64,000 nt of DNA, from NCBI GenBank assembly GCA_033344815.1, contig JAWPMR010000001.1, forward strand, positions 1,164,136-1,228,135. The letters run 5' to 3'. Within the stretch, counting starts at the first letter, position 1, and every line of letters begins with the position of its first letter. Positions 49,214 through 57,514 of the stretch are shown here, piece by piece. Both the position numbers and the translations under genes were made by a program. Under the pieces are notes generated by a model. It saw nothing but the letters and a program-made list of their open reading frames with translations. It had not been told where the DNA came from and made no database searches. This DNA is from Paracoccaceae bacterium (lineage in GTDB: Bacteria > Pseudomonadota > Alphaproteobacteria > Rhodobacterales > Rhodobacteraceae).

Positions 49214-50650
49214 TTATCCTTCTTCGACGTTGAGCGGGGCATGTCCCATTTTTCGGATCGCGTCAACGATCAGGCCAAGTTTCATGCTGAGAGAGCCCTT
49301 GGCCAGAACAACATCACCACTGTCCAGCGTGCGTTTGAGTTTCGGCAGGGCTTCCTCTGCGGTTTCAAACCAATCGCCGCGCTGCGCATCCGGCAACAGG
49401 TCAAAAAGTGCGCGCATCAAGGGTCCAATGCAGTGAACCACGTCGAGGCTTTGTACAGAAGGCAGATGCGCGAGGCCCGCATGCAGGGCAATCTCATCTG
49501 TACCAAGCTCTTTCATATCCCCCAAGAACGCGATACGCCGCCCTTTCGAAACGCGCCCCATGTCGTTCATCACCGGCGCTGCAGCTAAAACCTCCAAGGC
49601 CGCCGCCATCGACGTCGGATTGGCATTGTAGCTGTCATCAATCAGATCAAGCGTCAGGCTCGTGTCTACCACATCCAGATAGATGCGTTCGCGTTGCCCG
49701 CGCCCTTTGAATGGCCGCCAGCGTCCCAAGGCCCCCACCGCCAGTGCCATATCAGCACGCAAGGCCGCCATGACAGCCAGCGCACCAAGGGCGTTCATGG
49801 CAAAATGCCGACCCGGCGACGCAATCTTGAACAGCAGCGGATCGGCGCCCATTTGCGCCTGAACGACAGTCATGTCGTCGCGCAGATCGGCACGGATCAG
49901 TTTGAAGTCATAACCTTCTGCGCCAAAACTGATATCACGCAGTTTGCAATCCAGCGCTTTGGCCATGAGGATGGCAGAGGTTTCGACATCCGCGTTCAAC
50001 ACGGCAATGCCACCCGGTTCAACCCCCTCGAAAATAGAGGCTTTTTCCACAGCGATGCCGGTTATGTCGTCGAAGGCCTCCAGATGCGCCGCTGCCACTG
50101 TCGTCACAAGAGCCACATGGGGGCGTGCCATTTTTGCCAAGGGCGCGATTTCACCGGGGTGGTTCATGCCGATTTCAATGACGGCAAACTCGGTATCTTG
50201 TGGCATGCGTGCCAGTGTCAGAGGCACGCCCCAATGGTTGTTGTAGCTGGCCACAGAAGCATGGGTACGCCCCTGCGCAGACAGCATTTCCAGCAACATT
50301 TCCTTGGTCGAGGTTTTGCCGACACTGCCAGTAACCGCAACGACCTTACCGCTCGTGCGCGCGCGCGCGGCGGCGCCCAACGCCTCCAAGCCGCTCAGCA
50401 CGTCATCCACGATCAACAAAGGGGCATTGCTTGGCACGCCCTCGGGAATACGATCCACCAGCGCCGCGGCCGCGCCTGCTTCCAGCGCCTGAGCCACAAA
50501 TTCATGCCCGTCCCGTTGGTCTTTGAGAGCTACAAACAGATCACCCGCTGCGAGTGTACGCGTATCGATTGAAACGCCCGATGCGCTCCAATCGCCCTCT
50601 GTTTTACCGCCTGTGGCAATGGCGGCATCTTTGGCGATCCAGAGTGTCAC
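49214..50650 (-). CDS. murF: UDP-N-acetylmuramoyl-tripeptide--D-Ala-D-Ala ligase
   Basis: 478 residues. Mur ligase adding D-Ala-D-Ala. P-loop VTGSVGKTSTKEML, the EIGMNHPGEI segment, and the DDSYNANPTSM motif. The gap to murE upstream is ~230 bp, unusually long for this cluster, and shows no gene. Confidence 0.96.
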   Translation of the reverse strand: MTLWIAKDAAIATGGKTEGDWSASGVSIDTRTLAAGDLFVALKDQRDGHEFVAQALEAGAAAALVDRIPEGVPSNAPLLIVDDVLSGLEALGAAARARTSGKVVAVTGSVGKTSTKEMLLEMLSAQGRTHASVASYNNHWGVPLTLARMPQDTEFAVIEIGMNHPGEIAPLAKMARPHVALVTTVAAAHLEAFDDITGIAVEKASIFEGVEPGGIAVLNADVETSAILMAKALDCKLRDISFGAEGYDFKLIRADLRDDMTVVQAQMGADPLLFKIASPGRHFAMNALGALAVMAALRADMALAVGALGRWRPFKGRGQRERIYLDVVDTSLTLDLIDDSYNANPTSMAAALEVLAAAPVMNDMGRVSKGRRIAFLGDMKELGTDEIALHAGLAHLPSVQSLDVVHCIGPLMRALFDLLPDAQRGDWFETAEEALPKLKRTLDSGDVVLAKGSLSMKLGLIVDAIRKMGHAPLNVEEG

Positions 50651-50884
50651 AGCGCACCCCTCTGTATGGTCATTGCCAGCACCCTTCTGACAGAAAGCCT
50701 GCCTTTATCAAAAGCGCCAAGTACAAGGCGATCAGGAATTTGACACTGCAAACAACGACGCAAATCGCGCCGTAGTCTTTTGCTTCTCCCCGTGAATCTG
50801 AGATGGCGCAAGGTTCGTGGTCGGTTTGAGACACACCCGCAAGTGCCCTGCAATCCGTTACAACCGATCTCAAACGCGCAACTG

Positions 50885-52366
50885 TCATGTGAGCGTCCCG
50901 TCCAATGCCGCAACTGCGATACTGGCCTGTTCCACATCATCAAAGGGCAAGACATCATCCCCGACCGTCTGTCCGGTTTCATGCCCCTTGCCGGCGATTA
51001 ACAATGCATCACCGGGGCCCAGAGCGTCCACCCCGCGCAAGATGGCCTCCGCCCGGTCTCCGACTTCCTGCGCCTCAGGCGCCCCGAGCATGACTGCCGC
51101 CCGTATGGTGGCAGGGTCTTCCGAGCGTGGATTGTCATCTGATACAATGACCAGATCCGCATTCTCAGCGGCCGCCTGACCCATCAAAGGACGCTTGGTG
51201 GCGTCGCGGTCCCCCCCCGCGCCGACAATCGCGATCAAACGGCCCATCACATGCGGACGCAACGCCTTGAGCGCCGTAGCCACCGCATCCGGTGTATGTG
51301 CATAGTCTACAAATACGGTCGCACCATTGTCCCGGGTTGCCGCCAGTTGCATACGACCTCTGACGGTTGTCAGATCTTCAATCGTATCAAAGACGTGATT
51401 TGGTTTTTCGCCACAGGCCACCGCCAAAGCCGCCGCCAGCATTACGTTTTCGGCTTGAAAGTCGCCAATCAGATTCAATCGCCGCACATAGGATTTGCCC
51501 AAATGCAGAAATTGAACGGTCTGCCCGGTCGGATCAACCTGCACATTGCCGATGTGAAAATCTCCGATGTCGCGCCCCACCGATACCACCGGACATCCGC
51601 GCGCATTTGCGATGGCCGCCATATCGACACCACGTTCTTCTTCGATATTGATCACCGCTTTGGCCTCTTCGGGCAGGACCCGCGCGAATAACCCGGCCTT
51701 GGCGTCAAAATAGGCCTCAAAACTGGCGTGATAATCAAGGTGGTCCTGCGTGAAATTGGTGAACGCCGCCGCCTTGAGCGTCACCCCATCCAGGCGGCGT
51801 TGATCGAGCCCATGGCTAGAGGCTTCCATCGCCGCATGGGTCACGCCGTTTTCCGCCGCTTGCGCCAGAGCGCGGTGCAACGTGATCGGTTCAGGTGTCG
51901 TGTGCATGAGGGGAGCAGACCACGCGCCTTCCACCCCGGTGGTGCCAAGGTTGATCGCGTGATGACCCAAAAGGGTCCAGATTTGCCGGGTAAAAGTAGC
52001 CACCGAGGTTTTACCATTGGTGCCGGTCACAGCCACCACGACCGGGGGCTGGCGTTCAAACCAAAGAGAGGCCGTGCGCGCCAGGGTTTCGCGCGGCTCT
52101 GAGGTAATCACGACCGCCGCATCACTTTGCGCTAATGCCTCTGCCGCGATTTTGGCGCCTTCAACGTCCGTCAGGATCGCTGCCGCACCCATACGCAAGG
52201 CATATTGAATGAAATCGGCGCCGTGCATTTTGACACCTGGGAGCGCTGCAAACAAAAAGCCTTCCTGAACATCGCGGCTGTCAACTGCCAACCCAGTGAT
52301 GTGCGGATTGCATCCCGCCTTGGCCGTCAGTCCCAGCGAAGAAAGTGTTTTCACGTGTCCATTCAT
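50885..52366 (-). CDS. murE: UDP-MurNAc-tripeptide ligase (meso-diaminopimelate-adding)
   Basis: 493 residues. P-loop VTGTNGKTSVATFTRQI. The DNPR motif (SDDNPRSEDPATI), which in the family marks meso-diaminopimelate as the added residue, is present. The start is 18 nt after the ftsI stop. Confidence 0.97.
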   Translation of the reverse strand: MNGHVKTLSSLGLTAKAGCNPHITGLAVDSRDVQEGFLFAALPGVKMHGADFIQYALRMGAAAILTDVEGAKIAAEALAQSDAAVVITSEPRETLARTASLWFERQPPVVVAVTGTNGKTSVATFTRQIWTLLGHHAINLGTTGVEGAWSAPLMHTTPEPITLHRALAQAAENGVTHAAMEASSHGLDQRRLDGVTLKAAAFTNFTQDHLDYHASFEAYFDAKAGLFARVLPEEAKAVINIEEERGVDMAAIANARGCPVVSVGRDIGDFHIGNVQVDPTGQTVQFLHLGKSYVRRLNLIGDFQAENVMLAAALAVACGEKPNHVFDTIEDLTTVRGRMQLAATRDNGATVFVDYAHTPDAVATALKALRPHVMGRLIAIVGAGGDRDATKRPLMGQAAAENADLVIVSDDNPRSEDPATIRAAVMLGAPEAQEVGDRAEAILRGVDALGPGDALLIAGKGHETGQTVGDDVLPFDDVEQASIAVAALDGTLT

Positions 52367-52384
52367 GCCCGGGGCCCCATCGGC

Positions 52385-54166
52385 TCAATTCTGTGAAAGG
52401 CTTATATCGGTCAATTCCACAGGTTCAACGTTCGGTCGCAGCCCCAACAAGGGCGCAATGCGTTTTATCATCTCTGCTGCAACTGGCACAGCAGTCCATC
52501 CCGCCGTGCGGCGCGGCTCATCCCCGATTGTGTCAACAGGTTCGTCCAGAGTAACAATCAAGACGTAGCGCGGATCATGAGACGGAAAGATTGAGGCAAA
52601 AGTCGCGATGACCTTGTCCTCATAGTATCCCCCTTGCGGGCGCGGTTTATCCGCTGTGCCGGTCTTGCCGCCTACAGCGTAACCCGGCACCTCACCGAAA
52701 CTTGCCGTCCCTTCCGTCACGACGCGGCGCAGCATTTTGCGCGCTGCCGCAGACGAGGCCTCTGAAAAGACCCGCTCGCCCAATCGGGGGGCGTCTTGTT
52801 TCAGGATTGTCGGCTGAACCTTTAACCCACCATTTGCGATCGCGGCATAGCCGGCGGCAAGATGCATCGGCGAGGTCGAAAGCCCGTGCCCATAGGAAAT
52901 CGTCATGGTGCTCAACTCGGACCATTTTTTCGGCAAAAGCGGCTTACCCGTGGCCGCCTCAACGATTTCGAAATCCGTGGCGTCAAGCATGCCCAGTTCC
53001 TTGAGAAAAGCGCGTTGGCGCTTGGTTCCAATCTGCTGGGCCAATCGGGCCGTGCCAATGTTAGAGCTCTTCTCGATGATCTTTGACACCGTCAACGTGT
53101 CGCCGTAATTGCGGAAATCCCGGATACGGAATTTACCCCAGCGCAGCGGCCCTTTGGTGTCGATCATTGTCGAGGGATTCGCCAACCCCAGGTCCATCGC
53201 CTGCGCCACGGTGAAAATCTTGAACGTCGACCCCAATTCATACACGCCTTGAACCGAGCGGTTGAACAACGGACTGTCAGAGGCATCCCCCTTGGTGCCC
53301 GGACGTGGGCGGTTGTTGGGATCAAAACTGGGCAGGGAAACAACGCTGACCACTTCGCCTGTGTAGACGTCCATCAGGATCGACGTGGCACCTTTGGCGT
53401 TCATCAGCTTCATACCGCCATAGAGCACCCGTTCCGCCGCCGCCTGAACCGTCAGATCCAGCGATAATTCCAACGGTGCGTTGCCATTGGCCGGATCGCG
53501 CAAATAATCGTCAAAATACTTCTCAACGCCTGCCACGCCAATAACCTCGGCGGCATGCACACCCTCACGGCCATAGCTTGCGCCGCCCATGATATGTGCC
53601 GCCAGACGCCCGTTCGGATAAAGGCGCATGTCGCGTGATCCAAACAACAATCCGGGATCGCCGATTTCATGCACAGCCTGCATCTGTTCAGGGCTGATCT
53701 TGCGCTTGATCCAGATGAATTTGCGGGTGCTGGTAAAGTCCTTCAACAGCTTTTGGGCATCAAGATCCGGGAAAATCAGTGCCAGACTTTCGGCAGAATG
53801 CGCCGGGTCAATCATCTGGGGTGGTTGGGCGTAAAGAGAATGCGTTTCAAAATTCGTCGCCAGAAGCCGCCCATGGCGGTCCACAATATCCGCACGGCTG
53901 GCGTGAATGCGCGCGCCAGGTGCTTCGGCCTGTGGTTCGCTGGGCTCCGATGTTGCCAAAAGACCCATGCGCCCGCCCACGATGCTGAAAGCAACCACAA
54001 AGAACAACCCCAGGACCAAAAGCCGACCTTCGGCGCGTTGGCGCGCCTGATCGCGCATTTGCTCGTGGCGGATGCGGATATTTTCGCGTTCGATTGCGTC
54101 CGGGTTTTCGCCTTTTTCACGCGCGTCCAGAATGCGCGCCAAGGGGCGTAGCGGGGTGCGGATCAT
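52385..54166 (-). CDS. ftsI: division-specific penicillin-binding protein 3 (FtsI)
   Basis: 593 residues. Class B transpeptidase cross-linking septal peptidoglycan. A cytoplasmic N-terminus of ~48 is followed by one membrane helix (LLVLGLFFVVAFSIVGG). The active-site serine is Ser313 in STFK, then SSN at 367-369 and KTG at 501-503. The ATG overlaps the ftsL stop by 4 nt. Confidence 0.97.
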   Translation of the reverse strand: MIRTPLRPLARILDAREKGENPDAIERENIRIRHEQMRDQARQRAEGRLLVLGLFFVVAFSIVGGRMGLLATSEPSEPQAEAPGARIHASRADIVDRHGRLLATNFETHSLYAQPPQMIDPAHSAESLALIFPDLDAQKLLKDFTSTRKFIWIKRKISPEQMQAVHEIGDPGLLFGSRDMRLYPNGRLAAHIMGGASYGREGVHAAEVIGVAGVEKYFDDYLRDPANGNAPLELSLDLTVQAAAERVLYGGMKLMNAKGATSILMDVYTGEVVSVVSLPSFDPNNRPRPGTKGDASDSPLFNRSVQGVYELGSTFKIFTVAQAMDLGLANPSTMIDTKGPLRWGKFRIRDFRNYGDTLTVSKIIEKSSNIGTARLAQQIGTKRQRAFLKELGMLDATDFEIVEAATGKPLLPKKWSELSTMTISYGHGLSTSPMHLAAGYAAIANGGLKVQPTILKQDAPRLGERVFSEASSAAARKMLRRVVTEGTASFGEVPGYAVGGKTGTADKPRPQGGYYEDKVIATFASIFPSHDPRYVLIVTLDEPVDTIGDEPRRTAGWTAVPVAAEMIKRIAPLLGLRPNVEPVELTDISLSQN

Positions 54167-54519
54167 GGCCGGGCCTCCTCTTGGGGTGCGTCGGTGGAGT
54201 TTTCAACAAGGCGCATCTCCGTCAAAACCGGGGCTGGCGGGTAAGCCACCTGGTCAACAAATCCAAACTGGTCCGGATGCAGCTCCAGCAGTCCCAATCG
54301 ATCAAAATTGATTTCAGCCAGATCCCGTAGTCGGTCAGGGCGGTTCAGATATGCCCATTCCGCGCGCAAAACCGCCAGGCGGTCGTGTGCGTTTCTGATG
54401 TCTTGTCGCAGTTTTCGGGCTTCGCTTAGGGCGGCCTGCGTGGCGTAGTTTTCGCGGTAGGCCCAGAACGCCAGACCAATAACGGCCAGTGTTGTTAGGA
54501 TGTAAAATACGGTTCTCAT
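54163..54519 (-). CDS. ftsL: cell division protein FtsL
   Basis: 118 residues. Short bitopic protein: an N-terminal membrane helix (VFYILTTLAVIGLAFWAY) then a heptad-rich periplasmic coiled coil (AALSEARKLRQDIRNAHDRLAVLRAEWAYLNRPDRL). It connects FtsQ/FtsB with FtsW/FtsI. Directly abuts rsmH with no spacer and overlaps ftsI by 4 nt. Confidence 0.88.
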   Translation of the reverse strand: MRTVFYILTTLAVIGLAFWAYRENYATQAALSEARKLRQDIRNAHDRLAVLRAEWAYLNRPDRLRDLAEINFDRLGLLELHPDQFGFVDQVAYPPAPVLTEMRLVENSTDAPQEEARP

Positions 54520-55512
54520 CTAAAATACCTCCTTCACCAACGGCATGCCGATGGTTTTGGCGTCAATCTCTCGTGCGGGAGCGTCTGTCCGTGTGGCAAC
54601 CCGCAACTTGGCGGATCGCGCGCGCGGGTTTACGGCGATTTCATCCGCCTCAGCAGCGATGGCCTTGCGCGATTTCAATGTGAACCCCGGCGCCTCGCGT
54701 TCGATCTGCGGCGCATAGCGATTGGCATTGCCCCCTACCCCCGCCCGCGCCGTCAGGAAACGTTTCACCATACGGTCTTCAACCGAATGAAACGTCACCA
54801 CGGCAAATTGCCCACCCGGCTTCAAAGCACGCTCCGCCGCCATAAGGCCCTGAAAAAGCTCACCATATTCGTCATTTACCGCGATACGAAGCGCCTGAAA
54901 GCTGCGCGTGGCCGGATGCGATTGTCCGGGCTTAGCGCGCGGCAAACAACCCTCGATGATGGAGGCCAACCGTAGCGTAGTGGTGATGGGTTCCATGGCG
55001 CGTTCGCGCAGAATGGCTTTGGCGATGCGTCTGCTGGCGCGTTCCTCGCCGTATTGGAACAGTAAGTTTGCAATGGTTTCTTCAGAAGCATCATTCACGA
55101 TATCCGCCGCTGAGAGGCCATCTTGGCTCATTCTCATGTCGAGCGGCCCGTCCCGCATGAAAGAAAAACCACGTTCTGCCAGATCAAGCTGCATGGATGA
55201 AACGCCCAAATCCAACACCACCCCATCGAGGTCGCGCGCATAGTCATCCATCTTGGAAAAAACGCCCTGCTGTTGGACAAGACGCGGGCCAAAATCCCCT
55301 GCCCATTTTGCCGCCATCTCAAACGCCAAAGGATCGCGGTCCACCGCCACGACCTTTTCAGCTCCCGCCTCCAGCAACCCGCGTGAGTACCCACCCGCAC
55401 CAAAAGTACCGTCCAGCCAGACTCCCTGAACCGGTGCCACAGCACTCAAAATGGAAGTCAATAGTACCGGAATATGAGGCGAAGACATGTCAGAGGGGGC
55501 CACAGCAGCCAT
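54520..55512 (-). CDS. rsmH: 16S rRNA (cytosine1402-N4)-methyltransferase
   Basis: 330 residues. SAM-dependent enzyme; [13 protein letters not shown] near the start, [17 protein letters not shown] for cofactor binding, [15 protein letters not shown], and the C-terminal [18 protein letters not shown] 55512 has AAGGAGG nine bases upstream. Lies 3 nt after mraZ. Confidence 0.96.
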   Translation of the reverse strand: MAAVAPSDMSSPHIPVLLTSILSAVAPVQGVWLDGTFGAGGYSRGLLEAGAEKVVAVDRDPLAFEMAAKWAGDFGPRLVQQQGVFSKMDDYARDLDGVVLDLGVSSMQLDLAERGFSFMRDGPLDMRMSQDGLSAADIVNDASEETIANLLFQYGEERASRRIAKAILRERAMEPITTTLRLASIIEGCLPRAKPGQSHPATRSFQALRIAVNDEYGELFQGLMAAERALKPGGQFAVVTFHSVEDRMVKRFLTARAGVGGNANRYAPQIEREAPGFTLKSRKAIAAEADEIAVNPRARSAKLRVATRTDAPAREIDAKTIGMPLVKEVF

Positions 55513-55515
55513 GTG

Positions 55516-56019
55516 TCACGCCTCCTTTTTGGAATCCAACAAGATCAGCGGGTCAAAATCATCTGGCAGTTCGTCGAGGTAAGCCTCGGTTTTGGCCACC
55601 TCGTCGGTTTGATAGGTATCCGGATGCCAAATCTGAAAAGTGTCGCCCATGGCCAGAAAGAAAGCTTCGCCCTCGAGGCCGATTTTCTGACGCAACTTGG
55701 CAGGCAAAACGAGGCGGCCCGTTTCATCCACAGATGTTGGAAAAGATTGCCCCTGAAATAGAGTATGCAGGAGTTTGCGCTCGCGCGATCCACGCGGCAA
55801 GGCGTCAATCTGATCATCCACCTCGTTGATGGCGTCCATCGTGTAGCATTCTAAGTAGTTGCGCCGATGATCGCCGTAAACGATAACAAGTTCCGGATTT
55901 TCCCCGGAGGTCCAGTTTGGGTCAGCGGCCTCGATCACACGGCGAAAAGAGGCCGGTATGGATACCCGCCCCTTTGCATCGACCTTGTGATGGCTTTCGC
56001 CTCTGAACCTGCGGCTCAC
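55516..56019 (-). CDS. mraZ: transcriptional regulator MraZ
   Basis: 167 residues, two AbrB-like DNA-binding halves: VDAKGRVSIPASFR and VDETGRLVLPAKLRQ. MraZ forms rings that bind TGGGN repeats and repress its own operon. It starts with GTG at 56017-56019, with the AAGG ribosome site inside GGGATAAGG. It is the first gene of the division cluster. Its leader holds a strong terminator-like hairpin (56085-56120) and repeats expected to be its own operator. Confidence 0.96.
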   Translation of the reverse strand: MSRRFRGESHHKVDAKGRVSIPASFRRVIEAADPNWTSGENPELVIVYGDHRRNYLECYTMDAINEVDDQIDALPRGSRERKLLHTLFQGQSFPTSVDETGRLVLPAKLRQKIGLEGEAFFLAMGDTFQIWHPDTYQTDEVAKTEAYLDELPDDFDPLILLDSKKEA

Positions 56020-56022
56020 TGC

Positions 56023-56066
56023 CTTATCCCAATCTCATGCGTCACTTTAAGGTTGACGCTTATCCC
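56023..56066 (-). repeat. two direct copies of GGGATAAG flanking a 6-bp hairpin, mraZ leader
   Basis: On minus GGGATAAG occurs at 56023-56030 (overlapping the mraZ ribosome site) and at 56059-56066. Between them GCGTCA/TGACGC (56039-56044, 56054-56059) forms a small stem. Occlusion of the ribosome site by structure or protein is possible. Confidence 0.4.
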
Positions 56067-56084
56067 CCTGCCGTGAAATGGAAA

Positions 56085-56120
56085 CGGCGAGTTGATCTGC
56101 TGCCACTGATCAACTCGCCG
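56085..56120 (-). terminator. leader terminator upstream of mraZ (UpsM-like)
   Basis: Perfect 13-bp inverted repeat, arms 56085-56097 and 56108-56120, loop of 10 nt. On minus it is followed by TTTCCATTTC, so it should terminate transcription 66 nt before the mraZ start codon. Read-through would be needed to express the division cluster. Confidence 0.75.
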
Positions 56121-56290
56121 CCCTCGTCCCGCTTTGCGGGGAAGTCCAGTCACGCGCGCCACCTGGGGGGATGTCTGCTCGCTCGCGCGCCGGATCTCTT
56201 GGTCAGTTGAAAGCGAGGGCCTGTATGAACCTGCTAGAGTTTTTATTTTGTGGGGTCGTTTAGCGCCCCGGTCTCGATCTCATCTGATGC
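56085..56290 (-). ncRNA. upsM: UpsM-like sRNA in the mraZ 5' leader (inferred)
   Basis: In Rhodobacter sphaeroides the mraZ leader is released as the abundant ~206-nt sRNA UpsM, ended by a Rho-independent terminator before mraZ. Here the same layout is seen: a long non-coding leader, several GC-rich hairpins (for example CCCGC/GCGGG at 56128-56140), and a strong terminator at 56085-56120. The 5' end at about 56290 is inferred by length and by the operator-like repeats that would overlay its promoter. Sequence identity to UpsM was not tested. Confidence 0.5.
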
Positions 56291-56293
56291 AAT

Positions 56294-56328
56294 AGGGATA
56301 CAATGGGAAACTATGGGATAGCAAGGCA
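56294..56328 (+). promoter_or_regulatory. MraZ-operator-like repeat cluster (a)
   Basis: AGGGA, TGGGA, TGGGA and AGGCA start at 56294, 56304, 56314 and 56324: exact 10-bp spacing with 5-bp spacers, as in characterised MraZ operators (TGGGN separated by 5 nt). It lies where the promoter of the mraZ leader transcript is expected. Confidence 0.65.
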
Positions 56329-56462
56329 TTTTTAGTTACTGGAATCTTACCTATAGACTGTAGGATTAACGAGTAATCCGTATTTTGAGAGATTTTTGAG
56401 AATATTCTCCATAAATTGCGATGAAATTCTTAAAAGGCACAACATATTGATCGGCGGATTTT

Positions 56463-56477
56463 TCCCATAAATTCCCA
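56463..56477 (-). promoter_or_regulatory. MraZ-operator-like repeat cluster (b)
   Basis: On minus: TGGGA, AATTTA as spacer context, TGGGA, at 56473-56477 and 56463-56467; 10-bp period. Member of a family of TGGGAATTTRTGGGA repeats in this gap. Confidence 0.55.
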
Positions 56478-56545
56478 AAAATCTAAAAATACTTGATGCA
56501 GGGTCAAATGTTCACTTTTTGTTTCGATGGGCCTGGCATCTGTTA

Positions 56546-56560
56546 CACCATAAAAACCCA
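56546..56560 (-). promoter_or_regulatory. MraZ-operator-like repeat cluster (c)
   Basis: On minus: TGGGT at 56556-56560 and TGGTG at 56546-56550, 10-bp period. Degenerate second unit. Confidence 0.4.
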
Positions 56561-56586
56561 TAAATATTGGGCTTTGTTGATTCGAA

Positions 56587-56612
56587 TTCCATTTCACTCC
56601 CACAAATTCCCA
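56587..56612 (-). promoter_or_regulatory. MraZ-operator-like repeat cluster (d)
   Basis: On minus: TGGGA at 56608-56612 and 56598-56602 (10-bp period), then TGGAA at 56587-56591 (11-bp). Two perfect and one degenerate unit. Confidence 0.55.
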
Positions 56613-56638
56613 GCACGTATGGCCGCATCCGGTATCTG

Positions 56639-56653
56639 TCCCACAAAGTCCCA
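56639..56653 (-). promoter_or_regulatory. MraZ-operator-like repeat cluster (e)
   Basis: On minus: TGGGA at 56649-56653 and 56639-56643, 10-bp period, with a GGGGA just before. About 75 bp upstream of the plus-strand membrane-protein gene. Confidence 0.55.
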
Positions 56654-56725
56654 TATCCCCTCAACCGCACCACCGCTTGCGGCCGACATGGGGGTTGTCT
56701 AGGATACTCTGACATCAGAGCCCAA

Positions 56726-57514
56726 GTGAAAAGTAAGCGTGTGAATGTTCCAGTAAGTATCCTTGGCCGTTCGTTTCGGCTGATCTTCGCACAACCACTG
56801 GAGACCCTGAAAGTCATTGCTCCCGGAATAATTGCGGCAGGGCTCGCAAGCATACTCGTGATGATGGCTTTAGTCCTGTGGATCGTTTCAGATGAACGCT
56901 CACTACTTGGCTACACGGCACTGGCGCTATTGGTAGCCCTCGGGGTGATTGTGGGTTTGGCTGGAATTGTTGCCTTCGCAGTGCTTTGGCATAGACATGC
57001 GCTCTTGGACGATACCGCCCGCGATAGCGTCATGCGCCCAGCCGGCCACATCCTGAGCCGGTATCTTGGAGAGGCCGTACTGGTACTCATGATCACCTTT
57101 GCCGCCGCATTTCCTGTCGGTTCGATCTTCGGGATCGTCATTGCGGTCATGGACCATCAGGGTTTGGAGACGAAAACAGCAGAGATCCTTATCACAATAC
57201 CCTTAACTGTTTTTTTGTTGTGGGTTGCGATCCGTGTGAGCTTGACCCTTCCAGCGGCATCAATTGGTCAAAAGCTTAGCATATCGGAGAGCTGGGTAGC
57301 GACGGGGAAGATATCTGGGGATATCTTCTGGACAGCAGTTCTGCTTACGATTGTAAACGTCACTATCTTCTCGTTGACCAACGGTCTGGCGACCGCCCTG
57401 CCCAAACTGGAGATCGCCTTCAGTCTGCTACAAATTGTAATTCAATCGCTTATCCACATCAGCTTGCTAAGCACACTATACGGACACCTCATACAAGGTC
57501 GGTCTCTTACCTAG
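56726..57514 (+). CDS. polytopic membrane protein, unknown function
   Basis: 262 residues from GTG 56726; a GTG at 56741 is an alternative. About six hydrophobic helices (for example IIAAGLASILVMMALVLWIV, ALALLVALGVIVGLAGIVAF, AVLVLMITFAAAFPVGSIFGIVIAV, ILITIPLTVFLLWVAI). A cytoplasmic-looking loop HRHALLDDTARDS lies between helices two and three. I do not recognise the family. The frame is open upstream to 56567, but this stretch is made of the TGGGA repeats, so it is not coding. The gene is divergent from mraZ and overlaps the stop of the Mrp gene tail-to-tail by 4 nt. Confidence 0.7.
   Translation: MKSKRVNVPVSILGRSFRLIFAQPLETLKVIAPGIIAAGLASILVMMALVLWIVSDERSLLGYTALALLVALGVIVGLAGIVAFAVLWHRHALLDDTARDSVMRPAGHILSRYLGEAVLVLMITFAAAFPVGSIFGIVIAVMDHQGLETKTAEILITIPLTVFLLWVAIRVSLTLPAASIGQKLSISESWVATGKISGDIFWTAVLLTIVNVTIFSLTNGLATALPKLEIAFSLLQIVIQSLIHISLLSTLYGHLIQGRSLT

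Noticed and set aside
56430-56654. 74-residue minus-strand open frame upstream of mraZ
   Set aside because: Its sequence is made of translated TGGGAATTTRTGGGA repeats (WEF-G patterns); no ribosome site. Best explained as regulatory repeats, not a gene.
56567-56725. Upstream extension of the membrane-protein gene
   Set aside because: The in-frame extension consists of the operator-like repeats and has no membrane or signal pattern; the GTG at 56726 or 56741 is more plausible.
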